Shown: positions 1-10,433 of the stretch, one piece after another | Layout of the letters: every line of letters starts with the position of its first letter | Numbering within the stretch: the first letter of the stretch is position 1 | Assembly (NCBI GenBank): GCA_030770425.1 | Contig: JASJFT010000045.1 | Span: forward strand, 62,001 to 126,000 | DNA: 64,000 nt | Direction: 5' to 3' | From: Darksidea phi | Taxonomy: Eukaryota; Ascomycota; Dothideomycetes; Pleosporales; Lentitheciaceae | The notes under the pieces: model-generated | The model's input: only the letters and a program-made list of their open reading frames with translations | Databases searched by the model: none | Told to the model about the DNA's origin: nothing | Position numbers and translations under genes: made by a program

Positions 1-1
1 T

Positions 2-139
2 GCCTCGCTGCCGCTTCTCGAATCTATACTAAGAGAAAGAGGGGAAGATGTTGCACGGCCAGATTACGATGCTCAGCCCGCTCCGCCAGTCAAGGACGAG
101 GACGAGGCTGACGACGATGGCGATGACGCGGATGAGTGA
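2..139 (+). CDS. 3' end of an unidentified gene with acidic C-terminus (cut by window edge)
   Basis: An open frame enters from the left edge and stops at TGA 137-139. The last ~45 residues include a leucine-rich stretch (SLPLLESILRERGED) and then a strongly acidic tail (DEDEADDDGDDADE). Such tails are common on nuclear, chromatin or ribosome-biogenesis proteins, but the family cannot be named from this fragment. A second frame with an ATG at 48 is probably a shadow because it lacks this compositional signature. The 5' part lies outside the window. Confidence 0.45.
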   Translation, partial: ASLPLLESILRERGEDVARPDYDAQPAPPVKDEDEADDDGDDADE

Positions 140-3100
140 TATCAGAAATGAGGGTGTAGGATATATGTATGGTGCTTTAGGCGCAACGGATGGGAACGGG
201 ATCATACCCGAGAATTTGGATCAAAAGCCTCTACGGGACGAAGTTATACTTCTGAGATGGGACATTCCTCCCAGTGGAACGTACACGATACGCTGCCACG
301 TATTCAGGCAGATTCATTTCGTTTACAAAATCTTTCATTCATCGAAGTAACCATGAGTCTTCTAATTCTCTGCTACCTTTGACAGTCATGCCTATCATCA
401 TTACTGTCTGTTACTAAACATAATCAGCAGAACTTTTCCCTACTAGGATCTCGATCTCGCATGCTCTTCCCACACATGTCCTTCCCTATCTTCCTTTTAG
501 ATCCCCGCAATGAGCCACATACAGCCTGCTCGAATCCTTTCTAGCTCCCACGCCTCCCATGGCTTTTTGTCGTACAGCGCTGTGCAAAAGCATTCCTCAT
601 CAAACGTTGTTTCTTTTCGCGCCCCCCTTTCCTCCCTCTCTCTGGACTAGTTAATGGGAAGAAAGGATTGGCGAAGCTTCCTAGTATTGAAATGGAACAG
701 CGCGCTAGACGATGCTAGGCGGGGGGGGGTACAGTGGACAGTTTTTGTTGATTGCTGTTCTGCGCATCTGTCCCCGGCTGTAGTTGAGTACTCTAAGTAC
801 CTCGTAGAGAAAACATGGGCTAGATTGTACGTGTCCTTTTAGTGTTGGTGGGAGCGGGGACGTCAGACCTAGCATACCCGACGCCGTACATTTCACTACT
901 AGAGTTCACTTTTAAAGGATTTCACCAGTCCCTTCTCTCCACGTACAACTGGGTATTCCAGGTTTAGAGAAGGAAAGCGCAGCACAGCGTAGTCCAGTGC
1001 GAATTGCAATTTCTCTGTAGCCCTTTTCTTTTTTGTGCCTGTTAAAGGATCATGGATCCTTTACGATAGGAGTTTTAATAGGTTTCAGGAGAGATATATG
1101 TAGATGGCAGAGGGTAGACGTGTGGGCATGGAAGTTTTAATGTAGGAGGGAGAAATTTTTCGTACTAATTTTGCGTGCAATCCTTGTATAAGGGAGTCAG
1201 ACTGCCAAGTCGCCCAGATATTTTATGCTGTTGAAGGACGTTTTGGTGGCTCGTACTCCCCATGTTACACGCTCCATATATCTTGGATTCCTCGGCGTTT
1301 TCGAATCCGTGATAGGAACGAAGATTAGAGAGGATTGGAGAAGGTAATATTTCTGAACGCGTGGAAAGCGGCTCTCCGAAGCATGGCTTGTGGGTTTTTG
1401 TGTCCTGTTTAACGGTAAAAAGAGCTTGCTTCCGAGGCCGCACATGGACGCGATTTGAACATCTTTTGTTCAGGTGTTGTTATGTAGTCTGTTCTCCCTG
1501 GTCATGAAGGGAAAGGCATTTTCTTGTTTTTGTGCGGCTGTCGTCGTCCAGCATCATGCCGTTGTCCGTAAGTTTTTGCAGTCTCGCGGCGCCGCACAAC
1601 ATATGGCCTCGAGAAGCACTTTTTGGTGGAATAAAAAACGGGTGTGGGGACTAGTGCGATTGATCATAGAAATTGCTAGGTGCCCTAGGCCGCAGCCTTC
1701 CCAGCCAGCAACAAAGAATTGTGTTTCGAGATCTGCGGAAGCGAACACATGTAAAGTTCGTTTTCATTGTTCTGGCTACGGCAACGCACACCATGCACTG
1801 GATCACTTGTTTATTTCTAGTCATCGCCATGCAGTTCGTCGGTTTAGAAATATGCCATTCTCAGCTTGCAGGTCGCAAAAGAACATCGATTGCATGGACG
1901 CGAGGTTTGTTTTTGCGGTCTTGCGGCAAAGAGAGAGAGAAAGCGTGGGCGAGTGGGAGCGTGTTTTTCAAGGAGTACCAGGAAGCATTTGGACGTTTGT
2001 ATTTGGTATCGATGTCCCAGAGTCGCGTAAGGACATGTAATAGTAGTTCATTACTCCAGTCGAATAATACAGCATTCTTGGGCATTTTATTCACAGTGTT
2101 TCGTTCCAACACTTCTCCGTGTTATCCTCCGATACGCTAGAACACCATGGACTAAGGTCGGCGACCTTTTCGCCTCCAGCAATCTCCACGAAACCATTGA
2201 CGAGCAGTTTCATCCATTTTAGCCGGCCCGAAGACTTCTCGCTACTCGATGCAACATGAACAATGCGTTCCACTCATTTTAGTGCACCGGTGCGAGAGGG
2301 TGGCAGGAGAATGGAAACAGTGTAAAGGCTGAGATTTATATACGCGGTTTTGAAAGCGGCAAGGCGACGACACCGCCATAACTCCTCTCTCATTGCATTT
2401 TAGAGCGGGCCGTAATCCCACCAGGACCCCGAGCGCATTCCTCCAAGTTCAGCGCTTTTCGTTCTCCTCCCTCCATGGCTTCGTTTAGCGCCTGATTTTG
2501 GGCCCCAAAAACCAAGCAGACCCATAGCTTCCTGAATGTTCATTCTCAGGTCCCCGGAACACAACATAGAGTTCCTCGATGGCTTTTTTAGATCCCGTAC
2601 TCCTTTTCCCATGGTCGAGTGTTATGTTTGTTTTAGGACCGCCTCCCCGTCAGTAAAGGTACTGTGTAGGAACGGAAAAGGTGTGTAGAAGGGGCTTTGT
2701 ATAGATCAAAAGGCTTATCGAGTACAAACGGATGAAAATGGCGTTCGGACATAATTATGTGCAACGTGTCTCGGTGCGCGAGCGAACGTGCGTACGTTAG
2801 CTTCTAAATAGGAATGCGGATATGAGGAGCGAAGACCATTATTTTCCTCACGCAGAAGGGAGAATATTGCTTGTATGGCATTTATTAGCATTGGAAAAGA
2901 TATTTGAAGCTAAGGCTAGACGGTCCGGGAGCAACAGTGGGTCGACGGAAGGGAGAGGTATCGGCGCATCCGGAAGAAGAAGCGAAGTGCCGCAACTGGT
3001 TAGTGGATGTTCTCGGTTCATATGCAGGTGATTTTGTGTACGATACTCAGTATGAGTAGCGTTATAATTGAGCAACGATCACGAAACAGCAAGGCTCAAA

Positions 3101-3312
3101 GACGAGAACGTTGTAAGACAAAGTGAATTACACATTGCGATTATTATGTCTAGAAGTATCTCGAGTGCCTCTCAACCAACCGAACAAGGGAACGAAGAGG
3201 CGAGAATACAACTGCTTAGTTACCGGGCGATTCCAACGCCAATGTACATGCTTTCCCGGCCTATCATACTATACAAGCCATTTCTCCAGGCATACATTAA
3301 CAATCAACGCAT
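140..3312. other. Intergenic, no gene supported
   Basis: About 3.2 kb with mixed composition. Several open frames of 60-190 codons occur (the longest around 1474-2040), but none has an ATG-to-stop structure with recognisable domains, and frames on both strands are similar in length. A G-run lies near 721-729. A perfect 9-bp inverted repeat with a 3-nt loop lies at 1043-1063. This is probably the 3' flank of the left-edge gene plus long regulatory sequence. Confidence 0.5.
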
Positions 3313-3676
3313 CTAAGCGGCGGTGGGAGTAACGGTGGTGGTAGGCGCGTTAGGATTGACATCGGAGCAGATCAAAGCCTGGCCCAAAACGGGGATGATG
3401 CAGCACTTGGCCTGCTGTCCCTGAGCAGCGCAGATGTCGATGAAGTTGGTGCTGTCGGTGGGGACGACGGGGGCTGCAACCCTGTTAGTGTCTAAGACGA
3501 GAGAATGAGGAAGTGGGTAGTGACGTACGAGCGGCGCAGTCGAGATCGAGCAAGTCGAGTACATCGGTCGCGCAGCAGACGGGGGTTCCGCCGGAGCAGA
3601 GAGGCACCTGGCGGTTCTCGAGAGTGGGAGCGGCGATGGCCGCGGCGGCGAAGGCGAGAACAAGGGTGAACTGCAT
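3313..3676 (-). CDS. Class II hydrophobin, secreted
   Basis: Small secreted amphipathic protein that would self-assemble at air-water or hyphal surfaces. The ATG is at 3676. One intron (3474-3528, GTACGT donor, CTAAC branch, GCAG acceptor) joins the exons into a 102-aa protein. Residues 1-16 are a signal peptide (MQFTLVLAFAAAAIAA). The eight cysteines fall at about 27, 34, 35, 47, 64, 73, 74 and 85. The spacing CC-X11-C-X16-C-X8-CC-X10-C is the class II pattern, with CCATDVLDLLDLDC closely matching HFBII-type proteins. The first loop (C-X6-CC) is shorter than the usual X9-10. The tail is Thr/Pro-rich. The acceptor was chosen because it restores the canonical X16 spacing; an earlier AG breaks the frame. 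A TATA box lies about 125 nt upstream. Confidence 0.9.
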
Positions 3677-3800
3677 GTTGGTGATTTTAGGGGGTGGAGT
3701 GATTGGAGTGTGAAATGAGGTGAAGTTGTTTGTTGGAGAGTAGAAGTGGTTTTGAGTGTTGATGTGTGAGATGATGCTCAATTGTCGATATCCAGCGGCC

Positions 3801-3808
3801 TCTTTATA
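3801..3808 (-). promoter_or_regulatory. TATA box of the hydrophobin gene
   Basis: The minus strand reads TATAAAGA here, about 125 nt before the hydrophobin ATG. It is followed by a CA-rich, CT-rich leader typical of strongly expressed fungal secreted-protein genes. The position fits a transcription start near 3775. Inferred from motif and position only. Confidence 0.5.
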
Positions 3809-5667
3809 CCTTTTACATTGCCTGGTAAGCTGCTAGGGGTTGGGAAAACATCCAACGCCACGGCGGCAGTTTACACAAGGATGTTTCCACAGCGTCATTG
3901 CGGACCGCGCCACTCGACCAAGATTACCGTCATCAATAAGGCGACGGTACGCATGAGCAGTGGCCGACGTAACATCTCTGGGGCAATTCAAGAATGCCAT
4001 CTTCAAGTGTCATCCAGCTTGGTAAAATTGATGTCGATCGCGATATTTCAGCTATAATGCGCCCAGATCGACGAAACGTCTGCTCTATATTGAGGGCAAG
4101 CGGGCCCTTAGGGTCGAATATCAAGAAGTGGAGCTCGGGTCAGGTTGCCCTGTGCACGAGAATCAAGAAGGCGGCCCTGTAGATCCATCTCGGAGGAATG
4201 TCTGTAAGGGGTAGTGATAATCTAGAGTTGTTGACTTGGTGATGGGTAGTTTGGTGCCACTATCAAGTGCGTTGACAGTGGCAGATGCCGGCGTGTCATA
4301 GTGTAACATGGGCTGAGTCTCCGCTTCGGTGCACTCCCATAGAAGCACACAGCCATTTCACAAGCTTGCTTCTGCCCTGCTTTGCGCGTGATACAGATCG
4401 CGGTCGAACTGTAGGTGACGTCGAAACCGTAGTTCTGGCAAGCGCCGATTGGCAGCATGAAATGTTCATCACCGAGGCTGGAAACATGCCGGGGTGTGAA
4501 CCTGGCGGGCGGCATGGAAACCCATGTTTATGCTCGGGAAAGGGGAACGGGCATCCCGTGCGAATCAGACGTAGGTGCCGCGCTGTGGCAACGTTCGCTG
4601 CGGGGGAAGCGGCCCTACAGTGGAGACATTCGGAAGGCATTGGACTCCACGTGCAAAAATCAAGAGCTCCTCCCGTAGAGCACATTAGTCTATGAACATC
4701 AATTGATGTTGTCGGGGCGCTGTCGAGTGGCGACAAGCTGTCATTATTGTAGCCGCGCCCGTTGAAACGGGCGGTTGGTGGGGACAGCGCCGCCGATCGC
4801 AGAGCGTTGGAAGACTTGTGGCTAGGGGAGACGAAAGGAGGCGAATGAACAGTGACAGTTGGAGAAAGTGACTAGGCTAGAAGCAAGCTTGTGGAGTAGT
4901 GCTTAAGGGCAGGGATGAGGTATAGAAGGCCAGAAGAACTGCAATATCCCACGCCATTTCATGGCGGTGCCCATGTGCGGTCAGCTAGTTCTGCGTCACT
5001 TGCCTTGCCGATATTGTGGCGACTCTCATTCCTACCAACGGTGCGCAGGTGGTGATGGGTGGTGTGAGGTGAGATGTGGCAGCAACTGGGGTTCGTGCAG
5101 GAGGCGAAGAGCCACGGGCCCTTAGCACCACCTCGCTTGCAAGCGGATCGACGTCATACCTCACACCAGATACCCGTGCTTTGCGGCCCTGGCCGGCATT
5201 TACATCACCAGTCAGAAATATGGCTGGCACCGCCAATGAATTGCATGTCTCAATCTATTTTCGAGCCTTCCTTCTTTGATTGCGCTTATTCTTAAGCTTA
5301 GAGCCGCTTCGAAGCGATGTGCATTCTTCCACGCGAGCTCGGCTACCTAGGCTAAGATGAAGTTGAAACGCACTGGGTACATGACTTGGAACGCATTTGA
5401 TGACACGGAGAATGGATTCAAGGACAGAGATGATAGCGGTGTGAGCATCGTCGTCATCGCAGAATCTGTAGATTGCGCAGGAGCGTGACTGTGGGTCATG
5501 GTAATCGTGCGATTGGTGATAGTTGAGGCATTATGGTATTAACAATGGTATATAGCGCCAGACCAAGAAACGACGCAAGCAACAAACTCCCCGCCATGCT
5601 ATGCTATGCTATGTTTTGAAATGCAAATGCGAAAACACTTTTAGAAAATACCTACATCTTGCAGATC
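3809..5667. other. Intergenic, no gene supported
   Basis: Apart from the hydrophobin promoter I see no convincing gene. Overlapping open frames of up to 146 codons occur on both strands around 4222-4736, in a GC-richer patch, with no recognisable domain or splice pattern. A short CTATG pentamer run lies near 5598-5615. Confidence 0.45.
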
Positions 5668-7360
5668 TCAGAAAACAGCGCCCAGCGCCTTCTTCCACGT
5701 GCTGCGTGGGCTCTCCTCCCACGTCTCCGAGGGCTCTTCGTGGAAAGCACCAGTGACGAGGTCAGCCTCAGCAGCCTTGATGAACTTGCTCCGAGTTGCA
5801 AGCTTGTGCCCAGTATACAAGACGGCGAAGAGGATTAAGCTGATGTACGCGACGAAGAAGTCCTTGGTGTTCCAGGGAACAAAGGCAATGAAGCCCTGGG
5901 TAAGGGTAATGATGGCGCAGAAGATAAGACCGTACCAAGCGAGTAAACGGCCTCCCCAAGACTTGTACGGTAGAGTGTCACGATCGACATTCTGAGCCTT
6001 GAGAGCGTCCATGAAGCGGAGATGGCAGAAGCAGATGCTAGCCCACGCGATGAAACCTGCGACGGCGACAATGTTTAAGAACCAGTTGAAGACCTCGCCG
6101 CCATTACTCGACAGGTTCATGTAGGCAAGCAGACCCATAGCCGCAGTGATGGAGGTTGCGATGTACGGAACACCACGCTTGGTGGTGCGACGGAGAAACT
6201 GCGGTGCACAATTCTGCTCTGCAAGACCGACGAGGATACGACTGCCAGAGTAGACGTTCGAGCCCGCTGCGGATAGGACGACGGTTAAAAGAACCGCGTT
6301 GATGATATGTGGAAGGACTTGTACGCCTGCAAGCTGGGCTGCGATCACCAAGGGAGACGAGCTCGCGTTCGTTTCGCCAATCAGAAGACCCTCGTTGTCG
6401 TATGGGACCAAGATGCCAATGAAGAATATGGTGAAAACGAAGAGAAGGAATATGCTCCAGAAGGTCCTGCGGATGGCCTTTGGCATCGTCTGTCGTGGGT
6501 TGCTGCTCTCGCCGGCACCGATAGCGACCAGTTCGGTTCCTTGGAAGGCGAATCCGGCCTGGATCAGCACAGCCCAGAAGCCCACGAACTTCGCTTTTGG
6601 ACCATCGGTAAGGTACGGCGCAAAGGCTCCAGGGCTGTCATAGTACTTAAACCCGAGGTATCCTTGCTGACCCACACCAGCGTTGACACAGATGGAAAAG
6701 ATCCAGAAACCGATCAAAGCAATCACCTTCAGAGACGAGAACCAGAATTCGAATTCGCCGAACATATCTACGGGAAGGAAGTTCACTAGGGTAAGCGGCA
6801 CCCAGAAGATGGTGATGAAAATGGCAATGCTGAGGCTCGAATTCCACCATTGAATAATGATGCCCGCCGCAGTGAGTTCGAGGGCGTAGGTCAGACTCCA
6901 AGAGAACCAGTATATCCAGCCCATAGAGAAGCCAAGACTAGGGTCGACAAAGCGGGCGGCGTACTGGGTGAATGCACCAGCTATCGGGAGGGACGTGGCC
7001 ATTTCGGCAAGCGACTGCATGACGGCGTGGACGAGCGTTCCGACGAAGACATAGGCAAGGAGTGCACCCACAGGGCCTGCCGTCGCGATGGATCCTCCAG
7101 AAGCGATGAAGACACCAGTTCCGACAGTGCCACCTATCGAGTGTCAGTGTTGAAATCAACACGAAAGTACTGGTGCGCCTACCAATAGCGACAAACTGCA
7201 GGTGACGGCTGCTTAGTTTCCTTTGCAGTTGGTCCTCCGGGGCCTTGCTCTGCTTCTCTACATCACTGGTCGAGTGAGCGACCGACTTCTGCGACCTGTT
7301 GTCTGTCTTGGGCATGATGGTCTCCGCTGGAGCTGCACCCTGTGTTGGCGAGACGTTCAT
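5668..7360 (-). CDS. Basic amino acid permease, CAN1/LYP1/ALP1 type (YAT/APC family)
   Basis: Plasma-membrane proton symporter, probably for arginine/lysine. Start ATG at 7360. One 49-nt intron (7134-7182, GTAGGC...TAG) gives a 547-aa protein, normal for the family. A ~55-residue polar cytosolic N-terminus precedes the first helix with the permease signature GTVGTGVFIASG at ~61-72. About 12 hydrophobic segments follow. GEFEFWFSSLKVIALIGF, FQGTELVAIGAGES and GVPYIATSITAAMGLLAYM correspond closely to blocks of yeast Can1/Lyp1 as I remember them, including the substrate-site FQGTELV region. The splice is certain because the intron sits inside the conserved motif (AIG|GTVGTG). Substrate choice between Arg and Lys cannot be read from the sequence. 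Confidence 0.93.
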
Positions 7361-8299
7361 CTTAACCTTCTCGACCTGATTGGGTTTCCCAAAGGGGACA
7401 GTTGACGATATTCACGAATGGTAGGGAGCCGACGGATAATGATAGCGACCATGGTGTCCCAGACTATTTGAAAGAAACTGCAGTACTGAATTTTCGAGCT
7501 ATTTTTTATTGCTATCACGATAGCGGCAAGCATTTCGGCTTCCCCACGCTCTGGTGAGCATCGTGCGAAAAAAAATCTCTGCATCGCGGTCCCACAATAA
7601 CCCTGCCGGCGTTCTCCTGAAGTGATGAGCCATGGCCACCGCGAGAATTCTGCCGCGGATCGCGGCAATAAAAACTCTGCCATTGGCGCGATGAGCAGCC
7701 TATCGGTGATCGGTGATAACAGTCAGTGACTAGCCCCACCAAAAAAAGACGCCTCTCTCAATACAACACGAAATGCCGCCCTAATAACGCGCTCAGCAGC
7801 TCTAAAAAGAAGGCATGCCTGCGTATCAATTCTGCCTCCTCGTACTTCAGGCCACCTACTAAAGGCTTGGGTATGAATCTACAATTTTTGCACAGTCGAA
7901 ATTCAGTTCTCGGCTTTCGTCGATCTCGGAGGGATGGAGCTCAGCCCAGAGTGATTTGAGACGGGCTTCGCAATCCGAAGCGTACAAATGCCAGCACCAG
8001 GAAATCGCATAGCAGAGGCTAGATTCCGAATTCTAGCGCATTCAGTAGCCTCCGCGGATTTAACATTTTGAGAATGTCCAAAGCCCCACCGTAGCCGTAT
8101 ATGTTTATTTGATAATAGCCTCGGATTGCTTCTGCAGAAACGCCGTTAGGACGATTTATTAATTGGGGCGAGAGTAAATGCTGAATCTTGCAAATCCATG
8201 ATCTTAGATCTAGGTCATCTGGCTTTTGTGGGAATTTTCCATCTGATAGCTGGAATAATTTGGGGTCGTTTGGCTTATCTTTTGCACTGAACTTAGTGC
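7361..8299. other. Intergenic between permease and BRF1 copy
   Basis: Promoter side of the permease and an AT-richer stretch (about 8041-8280). No gene seen. The zinc-ribbon-encoding 5' part of BRF1, expected here if the downstream copy were complete, is not recognisable. Confidence 0.5.
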
Positions 8300-10041
8300 G
8301 GTAGAGCGCATGCGCACAACGTCGCCGCCGTCACGTTGTATCTCGCTGCGCGGAAGCAGCTGGAGAACAGGCTGATGCTCATGGACCTCTCCGAAAAGGT
8401 CATGTGCAATGTATGGGCCCTTGGCGACACATATAAGCAATTATGTAGGACCATTATGGAAAAGGATCCTGGCAGCTGGACGGCAGCCGCACCGTACAGG
8501 AAATCGAGCCCCTTATGCTTAAGTTCTGTCGCAAGCTCGAGTTCGGCGACTACTCACACAGCGTCGCTAATGATGCCTGTCGCTTGCTGAAGCGCATGAA
8601 GCGAGACTGGATGGTTTAAGGTCGCAACCCCGCGGGTCTATGCGGTGCCTGTATAATACTTGCCGCCCGTATGAACAACTTTCGCCGCAGCGTTCGAGAG
8701 GTGGTGTACGTCGTCAAGGTTGCTGAGACCACTATCAATGCACGCTTGCACGAATACAGGCGCACGCCCAGCTCCGCCTTGACCGTGGATCAATTTCGCC
8801 AATTTGGACCATACTTAAAGTCCAAAATGCAGCCGCCTTCCGTCTATAAGCGCCAAGAGAGAGAAGCGCGCGCCGAGGAGCGGAAACGGAAGGCTGAAGA
8901 GGGACCAGGTGGAGAGGACGAGCGTGAGAACAACAGCGACCTAGGCAATGACCCCGGCCCGTCATCACAAGCCGGTCCAAGTACAAAGAAGAAACGCCCA
9001 GCCCATCCATCCAAAAAGAGGAAGCCCGACAAGGACAAAGCGAAGGCGACACAGGCGCAGGGTGATGCGGAGGAAGCAGAAGTTCCCGACATGGACGCGC
9101 TTGAAGGCACTTCCGATGCCACCCTTGCAGCCCTTGCCCAGGCCAATGCCTCAGAAGAAGGCATGGACTTGGACGACGAGGAGGCGATCATCGTTCCCAA
9201 GAAGAAACGAGGCCGCCCATCGAAAAAGTACCCGCCTGTTATAATTCCTAACGAAGAGCTCGAAATCGAGAGAGAGCTCGAAAACGAAATCGAAGAAACC
9301 GTCCAAGACTGGGAAACCGTCTTCAAGGAGTTCGCCCACAACGACAGCCATGAAGTCCTGGTCCGAGCCAGCGATCGCGCAAAAGAACTCGCGCAGCTCC
9401 ACATGACGAACGACGTCAGCGAAAACGCCGACGTCGGCGAGGATGAATTTGAAGACGACCCCGACGTCGCCGGATGCCTTCTCAACGAGGAGGAAAAGCT
9501 CTTGAAGGAACGCGTCTGGGTCACAGAGAACGAAGACTGGCTACGCGCGCAGCAGCAGAAGCTCTTCGCCAAAACACTCGAAGAGGCACGCGGAAACCCG
9601 CCCAAAACACGCACCAAGCGCAAAAACGCCCGCATGGGCGATGGCTCGTTGCTTCAAGGCGAGGGCTAGCTGAGTGCTGCCCAGGCCGTCGAGAAGATGA
9701 TGAAGAAGCGTGGAAAACACTTCTCCAACGCCATCAACTACGATAAACTGCTCGAAGCTATGCCGGTCAAGAAGGCACCTAGTGGAAGTGGTGAAAGCGA
9801 GAGCGAGAGCGCGAGCGCAAGTCCCGCGCCTGAAGAGGAGACGCAACAGGCTGCGCCAGAACCTCCAAAATCCAATTTCGTACAGGTGACCACTGGAGAC
9901 AACGACTTTGACGACGACGACGAGTACGAGGAGGAGCAGTTCAATGAGCAGACTTATGAGGATGACGAAGACCTCGAGAATGAACACAATTATGAGGAAG
10001 AGGTAGGCATTGAAGATGCCGATTACGACGACAATTATTGA
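8300..10041 (+). pseudogene. BRF1 pseudogene (TFIIIB 90-kDa subunit), 5'-truncated, frameshifted, two nonsense codons
   Basis: BRF1 is the TFIIB-related subunit that recruits RNA polymerase III. Present are the end of cyclin repeat 1 (HNVAAVTLYLAARKQ, CNVWALGDTYKQLC) and cyclin repeat 2 (EIEPLMLKFCRKLEFGDYS, VANDACRLLKRMKRDWMV, GRNPAGLCGAC, LAARMNNFRR). A basic AT-hook-like stretch (KKKRGRPSKKYPP), the Brf1 homology block (LLNEEEKLLKERVW, NEDWLRAQQ) and the KKRGKHFSNAINYDKLLEAM segment with an acidic tail follow. The zinc ribbon is missing. Lesions are a frameshift near 8305-8315, a one-base loss near 8470-8480, TAA at 8617-8619 and TAG at 9667-9669. Both stops fit Gln codons (CAA, CAG) after C-to-T in CpA. 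BRF1 is essential, so a functional copy should exist elsewhere. The frame 8620-9666 is otherwise open, suggesting recent decay. Confidence 0.9.
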
Positions 10042-10433
10042 GGTGCGGGATGCGTTTGAAGTTGGGCCCTTCCGCGTCCACCCTTAGGACTGAGCATTGC
10101 CTGAGCTTCTCGAACGACTCTTCACAGACGAAGGGCTACGGACACTCGATAGGGACCCTTTCGTATCCAGTTTCCGGGCGTCGGACTCGCATATTTGAGC
10201 ATCATGGGCTGGCTGACTGATCTATGTGCATTTTTTGTTCACTGCATATTATACCCCAAGCATCTGGATCGGCGTTTATCTGGCATAGGCACTGTAGCTG
10301 CGGTAGCCCTTGGGTACATGGTTCATGGATCGGATTGTACACTACCTTTTGAGAAGAAATCAAAAGCTGCACTTTTTCGACGTAAAGCTCATGGTTTCTC
10401 GGTGTTTTACATGCAATTCTAGCATTCTCCTCC
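10042..10433. other. Intergenic
   Basis: About 390 nt between the BRF1 copy and the stop of the caspase gene. A 75-codon frame (10195-10422) has no recognisable features. The caspase transcript probably ends or splices here: a GTACGT donor-like sequence lies just before the caspase stop. Confidence 0.4.

Noticed and set aside
1043..1063. Perfect 9-bp inverted repeat with 3-nt loop
   Set aside because: Short palindromes of this size occur by chance in 64 kb and no gene end lies beside it.
1474..2140. Overlapping 155-188 codon plus-strand frames
   Set aside because: No ATG-based start for the longer one, no domain, no splice pattern, and similar-length minus-strand frames in the same place.
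4222..4736. 146-codon minus-strand and 136-codon plus-strand frames
   Set aside because: Mirror-image frames in a GC-rich patch; neither has recognisable sequence or context.
8844..9635. 263-codon minus-strand frame
   Set aside because: Antisense shadow of the acidic/basic coding repeats of the BRF1 copy; Ser/Phe-rich low-complexity translation.
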